From an uncultured Collinsella sp. (lineage in GTDB: Bacteria; Actinomycetota; Coriobacteriia; Coriobacteriales; Coriobacteriaceae): a stretch of DNA of 64,000 nt. The notes beneath the pieces were generated by a model. It made no database searches, had not been told where the DNA came from, and worked only from the letters and a program-made list of their open reading frames with translations. Positions 1-7,108 of this stretch are shown piece after piece. Made by a program: the position numbers and the translations under genes. Numbering within the stretch: position 1 is the stretch's first letter; each line of letters begins with the position of its first letter. The stretch spans positions 54,682 through 118,681 of the forward strand of contig CAUHCN010000004.1 in NCBI GenBank assembly GCA_959604825.1. The letters are read 5' to 3'.

Positions 1-941
1 TGGAGACCAAGGCCGCGCGTATTGAGGCGCAGGGCAACCGCGATGCCAAGCTCGCCAAGCGCATGGAGGCCGAGCTCGAGTGGGTACGCAGCTCGCCCAA
101 GGCTCGCCAGGCCAAGAACAAGGCCCGTCTGGCTCGCTACGAGGAGATGGAGGCCGAGGCCCGCGCAAGCCAGAAGCTCGACTGGACCGACATCCGCATC
201 CCTGTGGGCCCGCGTCTGGGCAACAAGGTGCTCGAGGCCCATCACCTGCACAAGGAGTTCGATGGCCGCGTGCTCATCGATGACCTTTCGTTCACCCTGC
301 CGCGCAACGGCATTGTGGGCGTTATCGGCCCCAACGGTGTCGGTAAGACCACGCTGTTCAAGACGATTGTGGGCCTGGAGCCGCTGACTTCGGGCGAGCT
401 CGAGGTGGGCGAGACCGTCAAGATTTCTTACGTCGACCAGAACCGTTCCGGCATCGACCCCGACAAGAACCTGTGGGAGGTCGTCTCGGATGGCCTGGAC
501 CACATGATGGTCGGCGAGACCGAGGTTCCGAGCCGCGCTTATGTGGCGAGCTTTGGCTTTAAGGGCCAGGACCAGCAGAAGCGCGCTGGCGTACTCTCCG
601 GTGGCGAGCGCAACCGTCTGAACTTGGCGCTTACGCTCAAGCAGGGCGGCAACCTGCTGCTCCTCGACGAGCCCACGAACGACCTCGACGTCGAGACGCT
701 GTCCTCGCTTGAAGCGGCGCTGCTCGAGTTCCCGGGCTGCTCGGTGGTCATTAGCCACGACCGTATGTTCCTGGACCGCGTCGCCACGCACATCCTGGCG
801 TGGGAGGGCACCGACGAGAATCCGGGCAACTGGTATTGGTTCGAGGGCAACTTCGAGGCCTATCAGGCCAACCGTATCGAGCGCCTGGGCGAGGACGCAG
901 CCCAGCCGCATCGTATTCACCGCAAGCTGACGCGCGATTAG
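1..941 (+). CDS. ettA: Energy-dependent translational throttle protein EttA (ABC-F ATPase), 5'-truncated by window edge
   Basis: ABC-F proteins bind the ribosomal E site and gate early elongation; they have no membrane domain. The reading frame is open from base 3, so only the C-terminal ~313 residues are present. Visible in order: the charged inter-domain linker (ELEWVRSSPKARQ-like), then the second ATPase domain with Walker A GPNGVGKTT, signature LSGGERNRL, Walker B LLLLDEPTNDLD and switch histidine VISHDR. The phrase IPVGPRLGNKVLEAHHL at the domain border is typical of EttA rather than of Uup or resistance ABC-F proteins. A rho-independent terminator follows directly. The first ATPase domain lies upstream of the window. 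Confidence 0.93.
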   Translation, partial: ETKAARIEAQGNRDAKLAKRMEAELEWVRSSPKARQAKNKARLARYEEMEAEARASQKLDWTDIRIPVGPRLGNKVLEAHHLHKEFDGRVLIDDLSFTLPRNGIVGVIGPNGVGKTTLFKTIVGLEPLTSGELEVGETVKISYVDQNRSGIDPDKNLWEVVSDGLDHMMVGETEVPSRAYVASFGFKGQDQQKRAGVLSGGERNRLNLALTLKQGGNLLLLDEPTNDLDVETLSSLEAALLEFPGCSVVISHDRMFLDRVATHILAWEGTDENPGNWYWFEGNFEAYQANRIERLGEDAAQPHRIHRKLTRD

Positions 942-951
942 TAGCAAGTAG

Positions 952-980
952 AAAGGCCGCCAGCAAGGGCGGCCTTTCTT
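952..980 (+). terminator. Rho-independent terminator after ettA
   Basis: A perfect 10-bp stem (aaaggccgcc / ggcggccttt) with a 6-nt loop ends in a short T run, 10 nt after the ettA stop. Confidence 0.85.
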
Positions 981-1153
981 GTAGCAATTGCACTGCAGCT
1001 ATGCCCTGGCTGCTGGTTTGATTCATAATCAAAGTCATCTCTTTGGGATTAAAGCCCGTTTTTGCTATGAGTGATTTTCTAATTCCGTTTAAAACGTAAA
1101 GACGTATTGGGCTACAAGGACATAAGCAAATCGAATTGAAATATAACCAGTGC

Positions 1154-1165
1154 TGTAACGTTACA
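1154..1165. promoter_or_regulatory. Perfect 12-bp palindrome, possible operator
   Basis: TGTAACGTTACA is a perfect palindrome 57 bp upstream of the Tat-protein start, in an AT-rich 280-nt spacer that otherwise holds only the ettA terminator and presumably this gene's promoter. Its position fits a repressor site. The regulator is unknown. Confidence 0.35.
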
Positions 1166-1221
1166 AAAAAGGTTATAGAATAGGAGTATCTTATAAGTCG
1201 CTCCTCTAGAAAGAAGAACAT

Positions 1222-2349
1222 ATGCTTTCGCGTCGTCGTTTTCTGCAACTTGTCGCGTCTTCAATTGTCGCCTTAGCCGCACGTCCGAAAGAGGTTTTTG
1301 CTTCGACGGGCAATATTGATGGTGAGCAGATACAATTTACTTCAGAAATTGCGCAAGAGCTTGCCGATAAATATATAAAGGGACTCCTCGGCTCTTCGTA
1401 TACGCCCTCTGACCCTATTCCTTTTGTAGACGTTGATGGGTCCCCGCTTGGCTACATTGTTCCGGTTGTGACATTCAATAGAGCCGCGGGCTATTTGGTT
1501 TTAGATGCTTCAGATGATGAAATACTTACGGGATATCGTTTTGGAGACGGCTTAGTCAGCCCTATGGATCGGGGAGGAGATCTTGGTGTTGAGTCTTATT
1601 CTTTCAATAACCCAGTCGTAATGATCAATCCATTCGAATTCGGTGTGCAATCTTTGGACGGTTCAATAACAACAAATTGCGGAAGAACAATCCCGGCTGT
1701 TTCCATAGAAGGACGGCCTGTCGTTTTATCGAATAAACCTTCAAGCTGGAACGATGTCGTAATTTACGCAACTCAAATGCAGGATTACACAGTATCTGGA
1801 TTTCGTTCCATTTCTCAGTTTATGTCATATGATGAAAGCGAGATTAAGAGGCTTACTGCCCACTATGCTTGTATGGTGACAGCTTTTTCGAACGTTGCGG
1901 AACTGTATGGCATTGCCAATTTATATAGCGACCCTTCGCAATATATGCAGATATGGAATTACACCAATACCCATGCTCTTTCCGATGAAGAACAGACTGT
2001 TCCCGGCGTTGTTTTGGGCGGAACGCCGATATCAACCTGTGCAACGGGGTTTACAAATTACTGCGCAAGCAGAGGAAGTACTCTTATCGCCCGCACTGTC
2101 TCCTCTCCGGCTATCGCGAGCATTCAAAATGAGATTAACTCTAATAGACCGAATGTTTTACATGCGAGTTTGTACAACGGATCAGCCCATTCTGTAACAG
2201 CGGAGGCTTACGCCACACTTACTGGTAAGAAAACTGGAGAGACAAGGCAGATGATTGGCATAGCGGACGGCTGGAATTCATCTTTATCCTTCCTGAAGTA
2301 TGATCAGAGCTATTATGCGTGGACTTATGGAACGACTTTTTCGAAGTAG
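1222..2349 (+). CDS. Tat-signal secreted protein, C39/papain-like cysteine peptidase fold
   Basis: The N-terminus (MLSRRRFLQLVASSIVALAA) is a twin-arginine signal, so the 375-aa protein should be exported folded. The rest resembles C39-like or streptopain-like papain-fold proteins: a candidate nucleophile Cys217 in HYACMVTAFSNVAELYG, His323 in GSAHSVTAEAY, and an acid/amide in ADGWN (Asp349, Asn352). No propeptide boundary was assigned. A purine-rich ribosome site (aaagaag) precedes ATG 1222. The following lipoprotein gene overlaps its 3' end, so they are probably co-expressed. Base composition is AT-richer than the flanking ettA. The protease role is inferred from spacing of the triad candidates and may be wrong; it could be a binding protein with the fold only. 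Confidence 0.6.
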   Translation: MLSRRRFLQLVASSIVALAARPKEVFASTGNIDGEQIQFTSEIAQELADKYIKGLLGSSYTPSDPIPFVDVDGSPLGYIVPVVTFNRAAGYLVLDASDDEILTGYRFGDGLVSPMDRGGDLGVESYSFNNPVVMINPFEFGVQSLDGSITTNCGRTIPAVSIEGRPVVLSNKPSSWNDVVIYATQMQDYTVSGFRSISQFMSYDESEIKRLTAHYACMVTAFSNVAELYGIANLYSDPSQYMQIWNYTNTHALSDEEQTVPGVVLGGTPISTCATGFTNYCASRGSTLIARTVSSPAIASIQNEINSNRPNVLHASLYNGSAHSVTAEAYATLTGKKTGETRQMIGIADGWNSSLSFLKYDQSYYAWTYGTTFSK

Positions 2350-2719
2350 GGCGATTCGTCTAGCTCTGTCTTTGGTGCTGATGGCTTCATTGGTGGGCTG
2401 TTCAACAAAGGAAGAGATATCGCGCGGAGGTTCCGGAGAAGTGACTGCGACAGACTCAGGTTCATTAGAAATAGCTGGCGGGCATGCCGATGTGATGTTA
2501 CAAGGAGAAGGCGTGCTTAGGTCGATTGATGCTGAAGACGCTGTCTGCTCAATAGAGGATTTGAAGACAGGTGAAACTGCATCGTACCGAGTTTCAGATA
2601 ATGCTGCGAATATGATTGAGTCGATACCGACTGGAGCGCAGGTTTCTTTTAGATACTTTGCTCCGCAACTTGAGGATGAGCTTGCTTCTCTGGTGTCTAT
2701 ATGCGCCGATGACAACTAA
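2327..2719 (+). CDS. Small lipoprotein of unknown function
   Basis: About 130 aa. A basic, hydrophobic signal ends in the lipobox L-V-G-C (Cys25 with the start used here), so it should be lipid-anchored outside the membrane. The mature part is small and mostly beta-like, with the phrase GEGVLRSIDAEDAVCSIEDLKTGETASYRV suggesting an OB- or barrel-like domain. In-frame ATGs also exist at 2300 and 2315. I chose 2327 because it gives a normal signal length. It overlaps the end of the Tat protein gene by 23 nt, which implies translational coupling and a shared extracytoplasmic role. I do not recognise the family. Confidence 0.6.
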   Translation: MERLFRSRAIRLALSLVLMASLVGCSTKEEISRGGSGEVTATDSGSLEIAGGHADVMLQGEGVLRSIDAEDAVCSIEDLKTGETASYRVSDNAANMIESIPTGAQVSFRYFAPQLEDELASLVSICADDN

Positions 2720-2732
2720 AAGGCCTGAATTC

Positions 2733-2776
2733 AAACGGCCTCGGATGGTCAATTGGCTATCCGAGGCCGTTTTTTA
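2733..2776. terminator. Bidirectional terminator between convergent genes
   Basis: A 14-bp inverted repeat (aaacggcctcggat / atccgaggccgttt) is followed by a T run on the plus strand. It serves the lipoprotein gene and abuts the stop of the minus-strand gene. Confidence 0.8.
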
Positions 2777-4081
2777 CTCGACCGGGGCTTCGACCTTGTC
2801 GATGGCCCAGGTGGCTCCGAGGCCGCCGGTGGTGTTGCGGCGAATGCGTACGGTGACTTCGTGGCGTTTGCCGGCCTGTGTGTAGCGCAGGGGGAAGCTC
2901 GCGCGGTTACGGCCAGCCTCGATGGTACCGCGCTCGCGAGCGATCCAGTAGTACTCGCCGACGATGCCGAGGGTGTCGGCGCCGTAGGGGAGATAAGTCG
3001 ACAGCTGGTGCAGCAGCGGACTAGGGCAGAAGACCTCGGTCGCGAAATCGATGGGGAAGTCCCCGGGGATGGTCGGTGCTGCGGGAGCGGGGGCCGGTGC
3101 TGAATTGGGGACCGGAGTCGGTGCAGGTGTGGGAGCCTGGTCACAGGCGGGTGCGGATGCGGACTCAATGACAGGTGCAGACTCAGATGCCGCTTCTGGC
3201 TTAGCTATGGAATCTGTCGGTTCCACGGAGATGGACGTGTCTTCGGTCCCGGTTTTGGCACCGGCCTGCGGAGTGTCCTCTGCCTCGACGTTCGGCTTGG
3301 CCTCGACCGGCGTGGATACCATGGTGGTGATGCCGGCGTTGGCGTTCTCGGGGTCATAGACAACCGTGAGCGAGATGGCGGGCTGCGGCGTCTCGGGTTC
3401 CGGCGTCGCCTCGGTAGCGTCTTGATTCGCGGGCTCGTCGGACTGGTCGTCCTCGGCGTTGTCGCCAAAGACATCGCTGTTTTGGAACGCAGGCGTCTCG
3501 GGTTGGCCGGCGGTTTCTTCGGCTTTCGACTTGGGAACCTCGTTGAGCTCAACGGCGGCTTCCTGCTCAGCCATGACTTCGGGCTCGGTCGTGGCAGCGA
3601 TTTCAGTTTCGACCTCTGCCGTTACTTCAGCAGTGACTTCAGCCTCTACCTCGGGCTCGGGCTCCGGAGCGACTTCGGCCACGGACTCGGGCTCGGGACG
3701 CTTAACGTGCTTGGGACGCACGGCCTTCAGGTCCTTCTCGCCGCGCTTTTTCTTTTTGTAGGACTGCTTGGCGCCCTTGGCGGCCTTGGGCTTGTCCTCG
3801 CCCTTGGCAAGGGCAGCATCCCAGGCCTCATTGGCGATGACGGTGGCATACAGACGTCCGCCCTTAAAGACGGTCAGCTTAATGCAGTCGTCGAGTTCCT
3901 CGAGCAGCTCGCGCGTGGACTCGAAGCCCAGGTCATAAGCGGTCATATCGCCAGCGGCGAGTGTCTCCTCGACCTGTGTCATAAACGTTTGCTTGCCGCA
4001 TCCAATCGCATCGCGCAGCAGGCGATACAGATAGATGTGGTTGCCCAGCGATAGCGTGGGCTTAACTATTGTCTTGCTCAT
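2774..4081 (-). CDS. LOTUS-like N-terminal domain protein with long acidic Glu/Ala/Pro linker
   Basis: 435 aa from MSKTIVKPTLSLG. Residues ~1-95 look like a winged-helix module whose second half (YDLGFESTRELLEELDDCIKLTVFKGGRLYATVI) resembles the OST-HTH/LOTUS pattern of RNA-binding domains. Residues ~95-130 are Lys-rich (KKKKRGEK). Residues ~130-340 are low complexity, rich in Glu, Ala, Val, Thr and Pro. A compact C-terminal domain (~340-435) with FPIDFATEVFCPSP and WIARERGTIEAG follows. The more upstream in-frame start at 4153 is rejected because similarity and an AGGAGA-type site favour 4081. The LOTUS assignment is by eye. Function unknown; nucleic-acid binding is inferred. Confidence 0.6.
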   Translation of the reverse strand: MSKTIVKPTLSLGNHIYLYRLLRDAIGCGKQTFMTQVEETLAAGDMTAYDLGFESTRELLEELDDCIKLTVFKGGRLYATVIANEAWDAALAKGEDKPKAAKGAKQSYKKKKRGEKDLKAVRPKHVKRPEPESVAEVAPEPEPEVEAEVTAEVTAEVETEIAATTEPEVMAEQEAAVELNEVPKSKAEETAGQPETPAFQNSDVFGDNAEDDQSDEPANQDATEATPEPETPQPAISLTVVYDPENANAGITTMVSTPVEAKPNVEAEDTPQAGAKTGTEDTSISVEPTDSIAKPEAASESAPVIESASAPACDQAPTPAPTPVPNSAPAPAPAAPTIPGDFPIDFATEVFCPSPLLHQLSTYLPYGADTLGIVGEYYWIARERGTIEAGRNRASFPLRYTQAGKRHEVTVRIRRNTTGGLGATWAIDKVEAPVE

Positions 4082-4151
4082 GGCAAATCTCCTCTTTACA
4101 CACCAAAGCATCTTACCATCGCGCAGGGCTTGCCACCTCGGCGCCCAAAGC

Positions 4152-4186
4152 AAACGGGCGCGACCGTTGCCGGTTCGCGCCCGTTA
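4152..4186 (-). terminator. Terminator of the Ser-rich membrane protein gene
   Basis: Inverted repeat aacgggcgcga / tcgcgcccgtt lies just downstream (minus direction) of the stop at 4220. Confidence 0.7.
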
Positions 4187-4219
4187 TACAGGTCGGTTAT
4201 CTGTGAGAGGCGATCGTGC

Positions 4220-5164
4220 TTAGTTGCCCGATGTCGTGCCTTGGCTCGAGCTGTCGGATGCCGTGCCGGATGCGGTTCCGCTCGAGCTGTTTGTGTTGCT
4301 GTTGTCGGTTGAGCCCGTGCCCGATGCATTGCCGCTCGTCTGGTCACCCGTGCTCTGCTGAGAGCCGTCGGTCGTTTGGCTGGAGTCGGTCGTTCCGGAT
4401 TGTGTGCCGCCGCTGTTCGAAGAGGAATCGGTGCCTTGCGACTGATCAGGGGTGGTCGAGGAAGAATCGGTGGGTGCGGAGTTGGCCTGTGAGTCGTTCT
4501 GCTGGCTTTGCGATTGGCCGGCGCTGTCCGCGTCTTGCTCGGTCGTGCGCGACGAAAGGATTGGCTCGGGGCGCTCGCCCAGACCCTCACCGGCGGTGGT
4601 TATAAGGATGGCGCCGGCGCAGGCGATAACCGCGACGATGGCGATGGCGATCGAGAAGATGATGACCTTCTTTTGCGTCTGGCTGCGCTCTTCCGCCGCC
4701 TTGGCGCGCAGGCTGTTGGGGGCGACGCGCGCCGTGGTCGCGCGTCCCGCGACCTGACGCATCTCCTGCGTAGTCGCGCCGCCGCCCAGGTGCTCCTCGG
4801 CATTAAGCTCAACGGGCTCATAGGCGCCGGCGGGGTAGTCGACGGCGGCGTGCGTACCTTTGAGGGCTTCGGCGCTGGCAGAGATAAAGTGGCGGTAGAC
4901 CTGCGAGGACACAACGGTGATGACCGAGCTCACGGCGGCACCAATTACTGAACCAGCGATACCAATCTTGGAGGCAAGCGCCACGCTCGTGGCGGCAGCT
5001 GCGGCGCCGGCGATGATCTGGGGAATGGAAATGTCATCGAACAGGCCCTTTTTGGGCGCGATGGCCATGGTCTGTCCGATGGAATGGTTCTCGTGCACGC
5101 CGTTGTTGAGCGATGCCGGCGTCATGACGCGCGTGCGCGGCGCGTCGGTGTACTTGGTTGTCAT
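4220..5164 (-). CDS. Membrane protein with long Ser/Thr/Gln/Gly-rich C-terminal tail
   Basis: 314 aa. Residues ~45-90 form a small-residue-rich hydrophobic stretch (IPQIIAGAAAAATSVALASKIG and following). A clear transmembrane helix lies at ~168-190 (KVIIFSIAIAIVAVIACAGAILITT). The last ~115 residues are almost only Ser, Thr, Gln, Gly, Asn and Asp. The topology suggests a cytoplasmic N-part and an exposed disordered tail. The start at 5164 has a strong GGGAGGA site. Such tails occur in wall-spanning stalks and in phase-separating proteins; nothing here decides between them. I do not recognise a named family. Confidence 0.65.
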   Translation of the reverse strand: MTTKYTDAPRTRVMTPASLNNGVHENHSIGQTMAIAPKKGLFDDISIPQIIAGAAAAATSVALASKIGIAGSVIGAAVSSVITVVSSQVYRHFISASAEALKGTHAAVDYPAGAYEPVELNAEEHLGGGATTQEMRQVAGRATTARVAPNSLRAKAAEERSQTQKKVIIFSIAIAIVAVIACAGAILITTAGEGLGERPEPILSSRTTEQDADSAGQSQSQQNDSQANSAPTDSSSTTPDQSQGTDSSSNSGGTQSGTTDSSQTTDGSQQSTGDQTSGNASGTGSTDNSNTNSSSGTASGTASDSSSQGTTSGN

Positions 5165-5338
5165 ACGGGGTCCTCCCGGTGTAAATCTGCTTCGTTTCGT
5201 GTAGCCATCAGGGTACCCACCAGATGTGAATCATACGTGACATTTAACAGATACCATCAACTCATCAAGGGGGCCTGCTGTCTTTGGTGCAATAGCTTGA
5301 TGCTAAACTGGATTTATGTTTGCGAGGTGGTTTACGTG

Positions 5339-5557
5339 ATGTACCCGTATATGACATTCGAAGATGGAACCGAGGTCATTCATTCTGACCTGATTACAGA
5401 TGGCGATATTGAAAAGGTTATCGTGCATTTTGAGCGACCGACGGCAGAGGGCTTCGACTCCGCTCGTTGTGAGTTGCCTTCCTGTTCGTGGACTGACTGG
5501 GAAGGGCATTTTACTCAGAGTGAAAAACGAGCTTTCGAAGAGTGTCTGAGCAAATAA
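5339..5557 (+). CDS. Short acidic conserved-looking protein, unknown function
   Basis: 72 aa from ATG 5339 with site aggtgg 8 nt upstream. The sequence is compact and soluble, with aromatic and acidic residues (MYPYMTFEDGTEVIHSDL, then CELPSCSWTDWEGHFTQ). It has no membrane segment and no obvious DNA-binding helix. It lies alone, 100 nt before the DUF2087-MFS-rSAM operon and in the same direction, so it may or may not belong to that island. Longer in-frame upstream sequence (from 5084) runs antisense through the preceding gene and is rejected as coding. I believe similar short proteins occur in other Coriobacteriia but cannot name the family. Confidence 0.6.
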   Translation: MYPYMTFEDGTEVIHSDLITDGDIEKVIVHFERPTAEGFDSARCELPSCSWTDWEGHFTQSEKRAFEECLSK

Positions 5558-5657
5558 TTTAGATTAGTTCGAGTTTAGTTCGAATAAAGAAGCTGAATGC
5601 GATGACCTAAAGCGTATGCATTTTTAGTATTAGATGCGTATGAAATGGAGGATGTGA

Positions 5658-5939
5658 ATGGATGAGCTAATAGACTTTAAAAAACGATTTCTCAAGAATG
5701 GCGAGCTGGTTTCAATTCCAAAAAAGGAAAGCTATAAAAGAATCATGCTGCTATGGGCCGTCTCTTTCTTTGAATTAAATACAAGTTATACGGAGCTTCA
5801 GGTTAATCGTGTGCTGTCACAGCTCTATCCTGATTATGCCGTGTTGAGGCGGTACTTGGTTGATTATGGATTCCTATTAAGGGATGAACGAGGCCTGAAA
5901 TACGAGGTTAATCGTGATGTTCACGGTATTGAGAGCTAG
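5658..5939 (+). CDS. DUF2087 winged-helix-like protein
   Basis: 93 aa. The core from KNGELVSIPKKESYKRIMLLWAVSFFELNTSYTE to YAVLRRYLVDYGFLLRD matches the DUF2087 pattern, a small domain often attached to transcription regulators: a basic strand, a helix, then (E/D)xxVNxxLxxxxxDYxxLRRxLVDYGFL. Here it stands alone. It starts at ATG 5658 behind ggagg (6-nt spacing) and is the first gene of a tight four-gene run. Its stop overlaps the start of the MFS gene, so it is probably a co-transcribed local regulator or adaptor of the peptide cluster. DNA binding is inferred from the family fold only. Confidence 0.8.
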   Translation: MDELIDFKKRFLKNGELVSIPKKESYKRIMLLWAVSFFELNTSYTELQVNRVLSQLYPDYAVLRRYLVDYGFLLRDERGLKYEVNRDVHGIES

Positions 5940-7101
5940 CCGTCCGGTTCGGGTCCTATATATTGCTAGAGGGATAAGCGAAATAGGCAATTGGTGTGCG
6001 AATATTGCTTTGCCAATGCTGATTTACGAGGTAACTCACGATGTTTCTGCAACTGCTTTGATGGTCTGCTGCAGATTTGCCCCCTCTCTGTTTTCAGTTG
6101 CGCTCGCGCAGCTGCCTCAGAAGATGGGTATCGGGACACTGCAGGCCATGAGATTGGCAGACTTAATTCGCGCGGGATTATTCGTTTGCTATATTTTTGT
6201 TGATAGTAAATGGAGTATGTTTGCTATTACGTGCGCGGTATCGCTTTGCCGAACGGTAGAAATGCCCTGCTTTTACTCGTTGTTAAGAGCCAATACGAAT
6301 AGTATCAATCGCGACGTAATTAATAATTCGTTTGGGTTCCTGCAGAATTTGATGATGGTTCTGGGGCCAGTTGCCGGCGGTTTTGTTGTCGCTCAATTTG
6401 GGGCGGAGGCTGTTCTTGCATTAGACGCGCTTTCTTTTGCCGCGTCGTTCTGGTTGCTGCGAGATGTTCCGTCGGTTATCGAGGTTAATGATAAAGAGGG
6501 AATAAGCAAAAATGAAAAAAACAGGACTGCATTTAGTGATCTTAGCGCGAAGCACTTGGCAATTGGTTTCCTATTAATCGATATTTCTAGTGGCGTGGCA
6601 TTCGGCTCTCTGAATTCTCTTTTGCCAGCTATAGCGCAATTGCAATTTGACTCGTCATCGATACAATACGGATTCCTTCAGAGTAGTCTTACAATCGGAC
6701 TGTTGTTCGGAAATACAATATATGGTCGTTTAATCAGTGGTTCCGATTGCGTTAAATCATATTGTTTTGTGACGTATCTTGCGCTCGGTGCGTATCTGGC
6801 GTTTGGCTATCGCTATGCGTCTGGGATATCGTTTATTTTCCTTTTTATCGTCGGTGCCGGAAACGCCATTCAAGATGTGCTTCTCATAACATCGCTGCAG
6901 GATTTGGCGAGAGACGGATCTGAATCGATAAGCCTGTTTTCAATTAGGGAGTCTTTGCAATCGGTTGCTGTTGTTATTTCAACACTTCTTGTTTCGCTGT
7001 TCACGAGCATCGCGATGTTCTCAATTCTCGTTACAGGACTTGGTGTATTTTCAATTATGATGGTAGTTGTGTTTCAATTGAATTATTTGCGAAAGATGTG
7101 A
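5917..7101 (+). CDS. MFS transporter, probable exporter of the peptide cluster
   Basis: About 394 aa with 10-12 hydrophobic segments. It begins RPVRVLYIARGISEIGNWCANIALPMLIYEV, the typical first helix of the MFS_3/enterobactin-exporter-like branch, and has the short inter-lobe loop at ~195-215 (NDKEGISKNEKN). GTG 5914 and ATG 5917 are alternative starts. The gene overlaps the DUF2087 gene by about 23 nt and is followed after 7 nt by the radical SAM gene, so all are one operon. Codon usage is AT-rich, unlike the flanking nadE. Substrate unknown; export of the matured peptide, or self-protection, is inferred from context. Confidence 0.8.
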   Translation: MFTVLRASRPVRVLYIARGISEIGNWCANIALPMLIYEVTHDVSATALMVCCRFAPSLFSVALAQLPQKMGIGTLQAMRLADLIRAGLFVCYIFVDSKWSMFAITCAVSLCRTVEMPCFYSLLRANTNSINRDVINNSFGFLQNLMMVLGPVAGGFVVAQFGAEAVLALDALSFAASFWLLRDVPSVIEVNDKEGISKNEKNRTAFSDLSAKHLAIGFLLIDISSGVAFGSLNSLLPAIAQLQFDSSSIQYGFLQSSLTIGLLFGNTIYGRLISGSDCVKSYCFVTYLALGAYLAFGYRYASGISFIFLFIVGAGNAIQDVLLITSLQDLARDGSESISLFSIRESLQSVAVVISTLLVSLFTSIAMFSILVTGLGVFSIMMVVVFQLNYLRKM

Positions 7102-7108
7102 CGTTGAT

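Noticed and set aside
751..1248. 165-aa minus-strand ORF across the end of ettA and the spacer
   Set aside because: Half is antisense to ettA; the spacer holds a promoter and terminator for plus-strand genes.
5564..5590. gttcga repeats considered as a tRNA T-loop
   Set aside because: No acceptor, D or anticodon stems around them; they are two copies of ttagttcga near a promoter.
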